Shown here: positions 1 through 7,918 of the stretch, piece by piece
Numbering within the stretch: the first letter of the stretch is position 1
Layout: the number at the start of each line of letters is the position of its first letter
Assembly (NCBI GenBank): GCA_035556075.1
Contig: DATMFQ010000013.1
Location: 1-64,000 of the forward strand
Origin: 73-13 sp035556075
GTDB lineage: Bacteria; Actinomycetota; Actinomycetes; Actinomycetales; Microbacteriaceae
DNA length: 64,000 bases
Reading direction: 5' to 3'
Made by a program: the position numbers and the translations under genes
Notes under the pieces: model-generated
Databases searched by the model: none
What the model saw: the letters and a program-made list of their open reading frames with translations, nothing else
Told to the model about the DNA's origin: nothing

Positions 1-1
1 C

Positions 2-235
2 GGTGTCCACGAGCAGCTCAATGCGGCCAGCCGCCGCGGCGACTGGGAGGCGATGGGGGAGGTCGTCACCGAAGAGATCGTCCGGGAGTTCGCGGTCGTC
101 GGCACCCCGACGCAGGTCGCCGCGGGCCTCAAGGCGCGGTATGGCGACATCGTGACGCGACTGTCGTTCAGTGCCCCGTACCCGGTCGACCCCGAGCTCT
201 GGTCGGAGCTCTACGCGGAGCTCCGCCGCGCCTGA
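2..235 (+). CDS. LLM-class (F420-type) oxidoreductase, C-terminal fragment
   Basis: This is the last 77 codons of a gene that begins left of the window. The tail, with the phrase VVGTPTQVAAGLKARYGD followed by LSFSAPYPVDPELW, matches the C-terminal end of luciferase-like (LLM) flavin/F420-dependent oxidoreductases. In that family the GTP-x(4)-V-A-x-G-L stretch precedes the final helices of the TIM barrel. The active-site part is outside the window, so substrate and cofactor cannot be judged. F420-linked members are common in actinomycetes. The frame is open from base 2 and ends in TGA. Confidence 0.6.
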   Translation, partial: GVHEQLNAASRRGDWEAMGEVVTEEIVREFAVVGTPTQVAAGLKARYGDIVTRLSFSAPYPVDPELWSELYAELRRA

Positions 236-268
236 GACGCCAAGCTTGTCTGACGGGCCTGCCATAGT

Positions 269-2065
269 GTGCTGGTGAGCAAATACGGAGTTTCGCAGCA
301 GCCGGTATCCCAATTGCTGGCTGCCGTCGAAGCCGGACAGATCGCCATCCCTGAGCTGCAGCGGCCGTTCGTGTGGAAGAGTCCGAAGGTCCGCGACCTG
401 CTCGATTCGCTCTACCAGGGATACCCCGTCGGCTACCTCATCACTTGGCAGTCGGTCGGCGCCGCACTCAAGGGGGGCGGGGCAGCGGGCTTCCAGCAGA
501 TCCTGATCGACGGTCAACAGCGGGTGACGGCACTGCGGGCTGCGGTCCTCGGTCAGCCGGTCGTGGATGACCGGTATCGCAAGGTGCGCATCGTCATCGC
601 CTTCAATCCGATCACGGAGAAGTTCGAAACCGTCACGCCGGTGATTCGGAAGAACCCCGAGTGGATCGCCGATGTCAGCGAGTTCTTCGGGACACATCTG
701 CCATTCGGACTCATCAGCGACTACTTCGAGCGGAACCCCGACGTCGATCGTGCGCGCGCCGAGGCCAGCTTTCAGCGCCTTGCCGAGATCAGGACGGCAC
801 CGATCGGCATCATCAACCTCGCGGCCGACCTCGATGTGGAGGAGGTCTCCGAGATCTTCATCCGTATTAACAGTGAGGGGGTGCGGCTGTCGAACGCTGA
901 CTTCGCCATGAGCAAGATCGCGACGTATGGAGAGCGCGGCAGGAATCTGCGGAAGCTCATCGACTACTTCGCGAATCTCGCCGTTGCGCCACATGCTTAT
1001 GAGGACATCGCCGAACATGATCGCGACTTCGCCGCCTCGTCCTACTTCTCGGCGATCGAGTGGTTGCGAAACGAATCCGAGGATCTTTACGACCCGACCT
1101 ACGGAGACTTGATCCGAGTGGCGGGTCTCGTCGGCTTCAGCCAAGGACGCGCGGCGTCGATCGTCAACGAGCTCTCGGGCCGCGACCCCGAGACGAGATC
1201 GATCGACGAGACAAGAATCCCGCGGGCATATGACCGTTTGGAAGGGGCACTGCTCGAGATCGTCAAGAGATTCAATTTCGAGAATTTCTTGATGACGATC
1301 AAATCGGCCGGATTCATCGCCCCACGCATGATCAGTTCACGGAATGCACTGAATTTCGCGTATGCGCTCTATCTGCGACTCCGGGCCGACGGCGCATTGA
1401 GCGAGGGGGAGCGCAAACGGATCGTTCGCCGCTGGTTCGTGATGTCCCTGTTGACCGGCCGGAGTGCCGGGAGCTTCGAGACGGCCTGGCAGCTCGATAT
1501 CCGCAGGATCGCGCAACTCGGTGCCGCCGAGCATCTCGCGCAGATCGAGGCGGCTGAGCTGACGGATGGCTTCTGGGAGGTGGGCCTGCCGAACTCGCTC
1601 GAGACGACGAGTACGGCGAGCCCCTTCTTCCAGACGTATCTCGCGTCACAGGTCACCGGGGGTGCGCGCGGGTTCTTATCGAAGCACATCACGGTGAAGG
1701 AGATGACGGAGCATGCCGGGGATCTGCATCACATCGTGCCCAAGGACTATCTGCAGAAGCACGGTTACCCCGACCGTGCGGACTACAACCAGGTCGCGAA
1801 CTTTGCCCTGACTGAGACGTCGATCAACATCTCGATCAGCAACGATGCGCCGGCGGAGTACCTATCTCGTGTCGATGCGCAGATCGGCTCCGGCCTCCTG
1901 CGGCTCGGCGAGATCACCGACGGGACGGACCTCGAGCGCAACCTCGAGGAGAACGCGATCCCGCCATTCATCCGGGATGTCGATGCATCGCGCTATCCAG
2001 ACTTCCTTGCCGCTCGCCGCCGGTTGATCTCGGCGGCGATCCGTGGCTACTACGAGAACCTGTAG
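269..2065 (+). CDS. DUF262 + HNH (DUF1524-like) protein, GmrSD/type IV restriction-like
   Basis: A 598-residue protein. Residues about 25-60 (IPELQRPFVWKSPKVRDLLD) and the motif LIDGQQRVTAL near residue 80 are the hallmark of DUF262, the GmrS-like ParB/Srx-fold NTPase. Near residue 490, DLHHIVPKDYL and a following Asn-rich stretch look like an HNH nuclease of the DUF1524 type. Proteins pairing these domains include the GmrSD and SspE families, which sense modified or phosphorothioated phage DNA and nick it. The gene stands alone between a metabolic gene and ffh, with no partner methylase or Dnd/Ssp genes nearby. The start is GTG 269; GTG 275 is equally possible. Its exact target is unknown. 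Confidence 0.75.
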   Translation: MLVSKYGVSQQPVSQLLAAVEAGQIAIPELQRPFVWKSPKVRDLLDSLYQGYPVGYLITWQSVGAALKGGGAAGFQQILIDGQQRVTALRAAVLGQPVVDDRYRKVRIVIAFNPITEKFETVTPVIRKNPEWIADVSEFFGTHLPFGLISDYFERNPDVDRARAEASFQRLAEIRTAPIGIINLAADLDVEEVSEIFIRINSEGVRLSNADFAMSKIATYGERGRNLRKLIDYFANLAVAPHAYEDIAEHDRDFAASSYFSAIEWLRNESEDLYDPTYGDLIRVAGLVGFSQGRAASIVNELSGRDPETRSIDETRIPRAYDRLEGALLEIVKRFNFENFLMTIKSAGFIAPRMISSRNALNFAYALYLRLRADGALSEGERKRIVRRWFVMSLLTGRSAGSFETAWQLDIRRIAQLGAAEHLAQIEAAELTDGFWEVGLPNSLETTSTASPFFQTYLASQVTGGARGFLSKHITVKEMTEHAGDLHHIVPKDYLQKHGYPDRADYNQVANFALTETSINISISNDAPAEYLSRVDAQIGSGLLRLGEITDGTDLERNLEENAIPPFIRDVDASRYPDFLAARRRLISAAIRGYYENL

Positions 2066-2077
2066 CGACGGCCCCGG

Positions 2078-2083
2078 TAGAAT
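2078..2083 (+). promoter_or_regulatory. -10 box (TAGAAT) of ffh, leaderless-type
   Basis: TAGAAT ends nine bases before the ffh ATG and no Shine-Dalgarno sequence precedes that ATG. The spacing implies a transcript starting at or next to the start codon, as is common in actinomycetes. No clear -35 was found. Confidence 0.45.
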
Positions 2084-2092
2084 CGCCTGACC

Positions 2093-3661
2093 ATGGCGAT
2101 GTTCGGCGATCTCACCGGTCGACTCTCGGAGACCTTCCGGCACCTGCGTACCAAGGGGAAGCTGTCCCCGGCCGATGTCGACGCGACGGTCCGCGAGATC
2201 CGGCGGGCGCTGCTCGAGGCGGACGTCGCACTCGATGTCGTCAAGTCCTTTGCCGCGACGGTCCGGGAGCGTGCGCTCGGCGACGAGGTGAACCGGGCGC
2301 TCAACCCGGCGCAGCAGGTCGTGCAGATCGTCAACGAGGAGCTCGTTGCGATCCTCGGCGGCCAGCAGCGCCGCCTCGAATTCGCGAAGCAGCCGCCGAC
2401 CGTCATCATGCTTGCCGGCCTCCAGGGCGCGGGGAAGACGACGCTCGCGGGCAAGCTCGCGCTCTGGCTGAAGGCCCAGGGTCACACCCCGCTCCTGGTC
2501 GCGAGCGACCTGCAGCGACCGAATGCGGTGAACCAGCTCCAGGTCGTCGGCGAGCAGGCTGGTGTCCCCGTCTACGCGCCGGAGCCCGGGAACGGGGTCG
2601 GTGACCCGGTCAAGGTCGCGAAGGACGGCGTCAAGGAGGCGGAGCGCAAGCTCTACGACACGGTCATCGTCGACACGGCGGGTCGTCTCGGCATTGACGC
2701 CGAGCTCATGCGGCAGGCCGCCAACATTCGCAAGGCGGTCGATCCCGACGAGGTCCTCTTCGTCATCGACGCGATGATCGGTCAGGACGCGGTCGCGACG
2801 GCGAAGGCGTTCCAGGACGGCGTCGACTTCACGGGCGTCGTCCTCACGAAGCTCGACGGCGACGCGAAGGGCGGCGCGGCGCTCAGCGTCGCGAGCGTGA
2901 CGGGCCGCCCGATCATGTTCGCCTCGACGGGGGAGAAGCTCGAGGACTTCGAGCCGTTCCATCCCGACCGGATGGCGAGCCGCATTCTTGATCTCGGCGA
3001 CATCCTCACCCTCATCGAGCAGGCGCAGAAGGCCTTCGACGAGGACGAGGCGCGTGAGGTCGCGGAGAAGCTCGCGAGTGAGACCTTCACGCTGGAGGAC
3101 TTCCTCGGGCAGTTGCAGCAGATGAAGAAGATGGGCTCCTTCAAGCAGATGCTCGGCATGCTGCCGGGCGCGAAGGGCATGAGCGAGGCGATCGAGAATT
3201 TCGACGAGCGTGAGCTCACGCGCACCGAGGCGATCATCCAGTCGATGACCCCGCAGGAGCGGCGCCAGCCGAAGGTGCTCAACGGCTCCCGCCGGCTGCG
3301 GATCGCGAAGGGCTCCGGGGTGACGGTCACCGAGGTGAATCAGCTCATGACCCGGTTCGATCAGGCCGCGAAGATGATGAAGACGGTCGCGAAGGGCGGC
3401 GTGCCGCAGCTCCCCGGCATGGGGCCGATGCCCGGTATGGGTCGCCCGGGCGCCGCCAAGGCGAAGGCGAAGGGCAAGAAGGGCTCGAGATCGGGGAATC
3501 CGGCCAAACGAGCTGCGGAGAATGCGGCGCTCGCCTCCGGTGTGACGCCCGCGCAGGGCGCGGGTGGCGGCGCGGCATTCGGTGCCGGTGGCGCGCTCGG
3601 GGGCAAGGGCGCGCCGAGCGAGGAGGAGCTCGCGGCCCTGCAGAAGTTCCTCGGCCGCTAA
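2093..3661 (+). CDS. ffh: signal recognition particle GTPase Ffh (SRP54)
   Basis: 522 residues, normal length for Ffh. It binds signal sequences of nascent membrane and exported proteins and, as a GTPase pair with FtsY, delivers ribosomes to SecYEG. The N domain runs to about residue 95. The G domain shows GLQGAGKTT (G1), DTAGR (G3) and TKLDG (G4). The M domain (from about residue 300) has the SGSGV-type RNA-binding segment (here RIAKGSGVTV) and methionine-rich helices. The C-terminus adds a Gly/Ala/Lys-rich tail typical of actinomycetes. It is transcribed alone after the DUF262 gene. Confidence 0.97.
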   Translation: MAMFGDLTGRLSETFRHLRTKGKLSPADVDATVREIRRALLEADVALDVVKSFAATVRERALGDEVNRALNPAQQVVQIVNEELVAILGGQQRRLEFAKQPPTVIMLAGLQGAGKTTLAGKLALWLKAQGHTPLLVASDLQRPNAVNQLQVVGEQAGVPVYAPEPGNGVGDPVKVAKDGVKEAERKLYDTVIVDTAGRLGIDAELMRQAANIRKAVDPDEVLFVIDAMIGQDAVATAKAFQDGVDFTGVVLTKLDGDAKGGAALSVASVTGRPIMFASTGEKLEDFEPFHPDRMASRILDLGDILTLIEQAQKAFDEDEAREVAEKLASETFTLEDFLGQLQQMKKMGSFKQMLGMLPGAKGMSEAIENFDERELTRTEAIIQSMTPQERRQPKVLNGSRRLRIAKGSGVTVTEVNQLMTRFDQAAKMMKTVAKGGVPQLPGMGPMPGMGRPGAAKAKAKGKKGSRSGNPAKRAAENAALASGVTPAQGAGGGAAFGAGGALGGKGAPSEEELAALQKFLGR

Positions 3662-3757
3662 CGGCCGCACGGCTCGTGCGCGGGCGGCAGGCCACTGGGT
3701 CCATGCTGACCTGGGGTTTCCTTGCTATTCTCGATGCTCCACCTCGGAGGGAGTGCC

Positions 3758-4324
3758 GTGCTCCGCAGCGATGCCAGCCGCAACCGTTCGCAGCTCATCG
3801 AGTCTGCCTGCCGGTTGATCGCCGAGGTGGGCAGCGATGAGGTGAGTGCCCGTGACATCGCGGACTACGCCGGGGTCAGCACGGCGACGCTGTACCGGCA
3901 CTTCACGAGCAAGCAGGCGCTCGTCGACGAGATCTCCGTTGATCGCTGGCGCCGGGCGACCGGCTGGGTGCGTGATGATGTGGCGAGGCCTGCGCTGCAG
4001 GAGATCGTCACCGTCTTCGACCGCTTCTCGCGCATGGTCAGCAGTGATGCGCAGTTCATCTCCGCGGCGGGGTTGCAGGTGGGGCGCACCCCGACGGCGA
4101 TCGGTCCCGTGCGACGCCTCTTCGACGAGCGGCTGAGCGAGCTGTGGGCGAGAGCGCGCAGCCAGGGCGAGATCCGGTCCTGGGCAGATCCCGTCGACAC
4201 GATGGAGCTCGTGTGGGCGATCCGCAACCAGGAGCGGCGCCTGCCCATGCTGGCGACCGTGTTGAGCGGCATCGCCGCGCCGGACAGTGACATTGACGGG
4301 ATGCTCCGGCGCGCCAGGTCGTGA
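3758..4324 (+). CDS. TetR-family transcriptional regulator
   Basis: 188 residues from GTG 3758, which is preceded by GGAGGGA at good spacing; the frame opens earlier but without a ribosome site. The N-terminal helix-turn-helix reads VSARDIADYAGVSTATLYRH, the TetR signature, and the remaining helices are the variable ligand-binding/dimer domain. It is the first gene before the amidase/ABC-transporter operon, with palindromes between the two. It is therefore probably the local repressor, responding to an amide or transported substrate. Ligand unknown. Confidence 0.85.
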   Translation: MLRSDASRNRSQLIESACRLIAEVGSDEVSARDIADYAGVSTATLYRHFTSKQALVDEISVDRWRRATGWVRDDVARPALQEIVTVFDRFSRMVSSDAQFISAAGLQVGRTPTAIGPVRRLFDERLSELWARARSQGEIRSWADPVDTMELVWAIRNQERRLPMLATVLSGIAAPDSDIDGMLRRARS

Positions 4325-4331
4325 TTGGGGT

Positions 4332-4376
4332 GTTCGGTACCCGAACTGAGACATCGGGTGCCGGATCGTCTCAGTT
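4332..4376 (+). promoter_or_regulatory. two palindromes between tetR and amidase: candidate TetR operators
   Basis: GTTCGG-TAC-CCGAAC occupies 4332-4346. AACTGAGAC and its exact complement GTCTCAGTT (4344-4352 and 4368-4376) form a second dyad with a 15-base spacer. A TTATTC -10-like box follows at once. Both lie in the 90-base gap upstream of the amidase start, the expected place for an autoregulatory TetR operator. That TetR binds them is inference. Confidence 0.5.
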
Positions 4377-4413
4377 ATTCGCCGCCGTGCGCGGCGCTGA
4401 CGACAATGACCGC

Positions 4414-5838
4414 GTGTCGAACAATGCCGTCCACCCACTTGATCTGAGCCTCCGTGAGCTGAGCGCGGGTCTGCGCCGTGGCGAGTTCCAGCCGATGCAG
4501 CTCGTCGATGCCGTCTTCGAGCGCATTGCGGAGCGCAATGGCGGCGAGCCGAGCTTCGACGGCGCGCCCGATGCGATCAACGCCTGGAGCAGCCTCGACC
4601 GTGATGCAGCGGCGGCGGGTGCGGCGGCGGCGGCGCGTCGGCTCGCGGCGGGCGACACCTCGCCACTGCTGGGCATCCCGGTCGGCGTCAAGGCGCTCTT
4701 CGCCGTGCAGGGTCAGCCGCTCACGGCCTCGAGCCGGGTCCTCGATGGGCAGACCGCGACGAGCGACAGTGCTGCGTGGCGCGCACTCGCCGAGGCCGGT
4801 GCCGTGTATATCGGCCACACGCACACGCACGAGTTCGCGGCCGGCGGCACAACGGACCAGGTCGGCAACCCGTGGAACCTCGCGCACAGCGCCGGCGGCT
4901 CGAGTGGTGGCTCTGGCGCCGCGGTGGCCGCGGGCATGGTCCCGCTCACCCTCGGGACCGACACCGCGGGCTCCCTGCGGATCCCCGCGGCGCTCAACGG
5001 GGTGTCGTCCTTCAAGGCCTCGTACGGCCGGATCCCGACGGACGGCGTCCTCCCCCTGTCCGCGACGCTCGACCACTCGGGGGCGATCGCCCGCACGATC
5101 GATGACTGCGCGATCGCGACCGCGGTGCTCAGCGGCGCAGTGCGACATCGCGACCCGTTCGGCGTGGGGTCGCGCGCCGCAATCGCGGTGCCGGCCGCAG
5201 CGGACCTGCGCGGCGTCCGCATCGCGGTGACCGACCGCCCCGAGGCCGTGGAGCTCACCGCCGACGTGCGGGAGGGCTACGAGCGCGCCCGCGCCGAGCT
5301 CGAGGCGCTTGGCGCCGTCCTCATCGAGCTCCCGGCCGCGCCCGATCTCGACAAGGCGGACTTTGACACGATTCTGCTCGCCGAGTCGCGCAGCTATCAC
5401 GCGCAGTTCGTCGATCGCGCCGAGCGGTACCGGCCGAGCACCCGCGAGTTCCTCGCGCCCGGCGCGGGGCCGCTCCCCGTCGATGCCTACCTCGGGGCGC
5501 AGCAGCGCCGCCTCGCGACGACGGCGCGCTGGCAGGCGTGGTTCGCGGAGCACGACGTCGCCGCGATCCTCGAGCCGTCCGCCGCGACGACCGCCCCGGA
5601 GCGCGGTCACGGGTATGACGCCGGCAAGGCCGTCGGCGGCACAGACCCGCTCACCGCCTTCACAGCGACCTGGAACGTGACGGGCTTCCCGGTCGCTGCG
5701 CTCCCGGCGACGATCGGCAGCCACAGCGGGCTGCCCGTCGGCGTCTCGCTGATCGGACCGGGCGATGCCGACGAGCAGCTCCTCGCGATCGCGATTGCCC
5801 TGCAGGCGCGCCTCCCCGTCCCGACCCCGGGTCGGTGA
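4414..5838 (+). CDS. amidase (amidase-signature family)
   Basis: 474 residues from GTG 4414. The amidase-signature core is clear: catalytic Lys in VGVKALF (near residue 91), the serine/glycine run GGSSGGSGAA with the cis-Ser, and GTDTAGS carrying the nucleophile, followed by FKASYGRIP. Members hydrolyse C-N amide bonds (GatA, allophanate hydrolase and aliphatic/aryl amidases). GatA is unlikely because gatB/gatC are absent. It overlaps the next gene by GTGA and leads a transporter operon of the urea/short-amide type, so it probably releases ammonia from the imported substrate. Confidence 0.85.
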   Translation: MSNNAVHPLDLSLRELSAGLRRGEFQPMQLVDAVFERIAERNGGEPSFDGAPDAINAWSSLDRDAAAAGAAAAARRLAAGDTSPLLGIPVGVKALFAVQGQPLTASSRVLDGQTATSDSAAWRALAEAGAVYIGHTHTHEFAAGGTTDQVGNPWNLAHSAGGSSGGSGAAVAAGMVPLTLGTDTAGSLRIPAALNGVSSFKASYGRIPTDGVLPLSATLDHSGAIARTIDDCAIATAVLSGAVRHRDPFGVGSRAAIAVPAAADLRGVRIAVTDRPEAVELTADVREGYERARAELEALGAVLIELPAAPDLDKADFDTILLAESRSYHAQFVDRAERYRPSTREFLAPGAGPLPVDAYLGAQQRRLATTARWQAWFAEHDVAAILEPSAATTAPERGHGYDAGKAVGGTDPLTAFTATWNVTGFPVAALPATIGSHSGLPVGVSLIGPGDADEQLLAIAIALQARLPVPTPGR

Positions 5839-6722
5839 GTATGGAGCCACTCGTCCTCTTCCTGCTCTCGGTCTTCTCCGCATTCGGCTTCTATGCGCTG
5901 CTGGCCTGGGGGCTGGGGCTCATCTTCGGCCAGCTCGGCGTCGTCAACGTCGCGCACGGCGACATGGCGATGATCGGCGCGTTCATCATGTTCGCGTTCC
6001 CCGAGGTGCCCTTTGTGCTGCGGCTGCTCATCGCGATCGTCGCGGGGCTGCTGCTCGGCGTCATCATCGAGCGGCTCCTGCTCAGCGGGCTGTACCGACA
6101 CGGCATGCTCGCGACCCTGCTCGCGATGTGGGGTGCGGCCATCGTCATGCGGCAGTCCATGGAGGCCGTGTTCGGTCCGACGCCCCGGACGGTCGCGCCA
6201 GTGGTGACCGGCACGGTCGAGGTCCTCGGCGTCAACTATCCGACGTACCGCCTCGTCAGCGCCGCGGTCTCGCTCCTCATCGTCGCGGTCCTCATCGTCG
6301 TCATGTACCGGACGAGTCTGGGGCTCCGGCTGCGGGCCTCGATCGACAATCGCTCGATGGCCGCCGGATTCGGCATCCCGACCGGGGCGATGATCACGGG
6401 CACCTTTGCGGTCGGCACGGCGCTGGCCGTCCTCGCCGGTGCGCTGCAGAGCCCCATGCTCGGCGTCACCCCGCAGGTGGGCCTGTCGTTCCTCGCCCCG
6501 ACGTTCTTCGCCGTGCTGCTCGGTCGCCCCGGCAGTCTCGGCGGCCCCATCTTCGGGGCGTTCGTCGTCGCGGTCCTCGACATCGGGCTGCGCACGATCC
6601 TGCCGGAGACCGTCGCCGGCGTCCTCTTCTTCATCGCACTCATCGTCCTCATCGCACTACAGCCGCAAGGCCCGAACTGGAGGTTCACAGCATGGAAACC
6701 GCTTCAACGACGCGCCGCCTGA
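5835..6722 (+). CDS. branched-chain/urea-type ABC transporter permease (LivH/UrtB-like)
   Basis: 295 residues, almost all hydrophobic, with the LivH-type features LGLIFGQLGVVNVAHGD near the N-terminus and LRLRASIDNRSMAAGFG in a cytoplasmic loop. It forms one half of the membrane channel, together with the fused permease-ATPase downstream. The start is GTG 5835 (GTGA overlap with the amidase stop) or ATG 5841. The 3' end overlaps the binding-protein gene by 31 bases. Confidence 0.87.
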   Translation: MSMEPLVLFLLSVFSAFGFYALLAWGLGLIFGQLGVVNVAHGDMAMIGAFIMFAFPEVPFVLRLLIAIVAGLLLGVIIERLLLSGLYRHGMLATLLAMWGAAIVMRQSMEAVFGPTPRTVAPVVTGTVEVLGVNYPTYRLVSAAVSLLIVAVLIVVMYRTSLGLRLRASIDNRSMAAGFGIPTGAMITGTFAVGTALAVLAGALQSPMLGVTPQVGLSFLAPTFFAVLLGRPGSLGGPIFGAFVVAVLDIGLRTILPETVAGVLFFIALIVLIALQPQGPNWRFTAWKPLQRRAA

Positions 6723-7918
6723 CCGGCAGGCGCGCGCTCGCCTCGACCGCGGCCATCGCCGCGGCGACGCTCGCGCTCACCGCGTGCGCGGGCGGCTCGT
6801 TCTCCCAGGAAGGCGAGGGCGCCCCGACCGAGGAGCGTGCCTTCCGCCTCGGCATCATCGCCCCGACGACCGGTGTCGCCTCGCTCGAGGGCAACTCCCT
6901 CGTCGCCGGCGCGAAGCTCGGCGTCGAGGCCGTGAACGGCGCTGGCGGCATCCTCGGCATGGACATCGAGGTCGTCATCGTCGATGACAAGTCGGACGCC
7001 GCGACCTCGACGCAGGTCGCGCAGCAACTCGTCCGCCAGGACGAGGTCGACTTCATGCTCGGCACGATCGCCGGCGATACCTCCGTGGCGGCGGGCTCCG
7101 TCGCCGCTGAGGCCGGGGTGCCGTTCTCGACCGTCGTCAACGGCACCGTCGAGTTCTGCAGCCCGCACTTCTGGCCGTTCGGCGCGAGCGAGCTCATGAT
7201 GGTCCAGGACCTTGTGCCGCTCATGATTGAGGAATACGGTCCTCGCGTCGGTCTCGTCGGCAACGACTACATCTTCCCGCACACGTACCACGCGGTCGCG
7301 ACCGAGGCCATCCTCGCGGCCGGCGGCGAGGTCGTCGCGGAGGAGTACAGCCCGCTGGGGACCGCCGACTGGCAGCCGGTCATCGGCAAGCTCGAGACGG
7401 CGAACCCCGACTGGATCCTCAACGCCGTCGTCGGCGGCGACGCGGTCGCATTCATGAACCAGGCCTCGCAGTTCGGCCTGCTCGATGGCCGCGGCGTCAC
7501 CGGGACCGCCTCGCAGCAGGAGTTCGCGCCGGCGCTCGGCGAGATCCTCGAGGGCCGCAACACCGTGCTGCAGTACTCGGACCAGATCCCGGGTGCGGCG
7601 AATGAGGCCTTCGTCAAGGCATACCGGGCGGCGAACGGCGGGACCGACTCGATCTCGGCGATCGCCGCGACCTCCTACGAGGCGGTCCGGTTCATCGCGG
7701 CGGCGGTCAACGCCGCCGGGAGCTACGACGCCGACGCGATCAGCGCGCAGATGTCGCAGATCCGGCTCGACGGCGTGCTCGGCGACCTCGGCTTCCGTGG
7801 TGACAACCACTATGTGCAGAGCAACATGGTGCTCGTCCAGATCGACGAGGGCGGCGTCTACACGGCGCTCGAGATCCTCGACGTCATCGACGACGCGACC
7901 CCGAGGGCTTGCGCCTGA
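6692..7918 (+). CDS. substrate-binding lipoprotein, urea/amide (UrtA/FmdD/AmiC-like) class
   Basis: 408 residues from ATG 6692, with GGAGG upstream lying inside the previous gene. An Arg-rich start, a hydrophobic stretch and the lipobox LTAC predict a lipoprotein anchored at about Cys33. The mature part is a type I periplasmic binding fold. The segments GNDYIFPHTYHAVATEAI, EEYSPLGTADWQPVIGKL and ANPDWI match the UrtA/FmdD/AmiC branch that binds urea or short amides, rather than leucine-binding LivJ. This supports an amide substrate for the neighbouring amidase. It ends in TGATG overlap with the next gene. Confidence 0.85.
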   Translation: METASTTRRLTGRRALASTAAIAAATLALTACAGGSFSQEGEGAPTEERAFRLGIIAPTTGVASLEGNSLVAGAKLGVEAVNGAGGILGMDIEVVIVDDKSDAATSTQVAQQLVRQDEVDFMLGTIAGDTSVAAGSVAAEAGVPFSTVVNGTVEFCSPHFWPFGASELMMVQDLVPLMIEEYGPRVGLVGNDYIFPHTYHAVATEAILAAGGEVVAEEYSPLGTADWQPVIGKLETANPDWILNAVVGGDAVAFMNQASQFGLLDGRGVTGTASQQEFAPALGEILEGRNTVLQYSDQIPGAANEAFVKAYRAANGGTDSISAIAATSYEAVRFIAAAVNAAGSYDADAISAQMSQIRLDGVLGDLGFRGDNHYVQSNMVLVQIDEGGVYTALEILDVIDDATPRACA

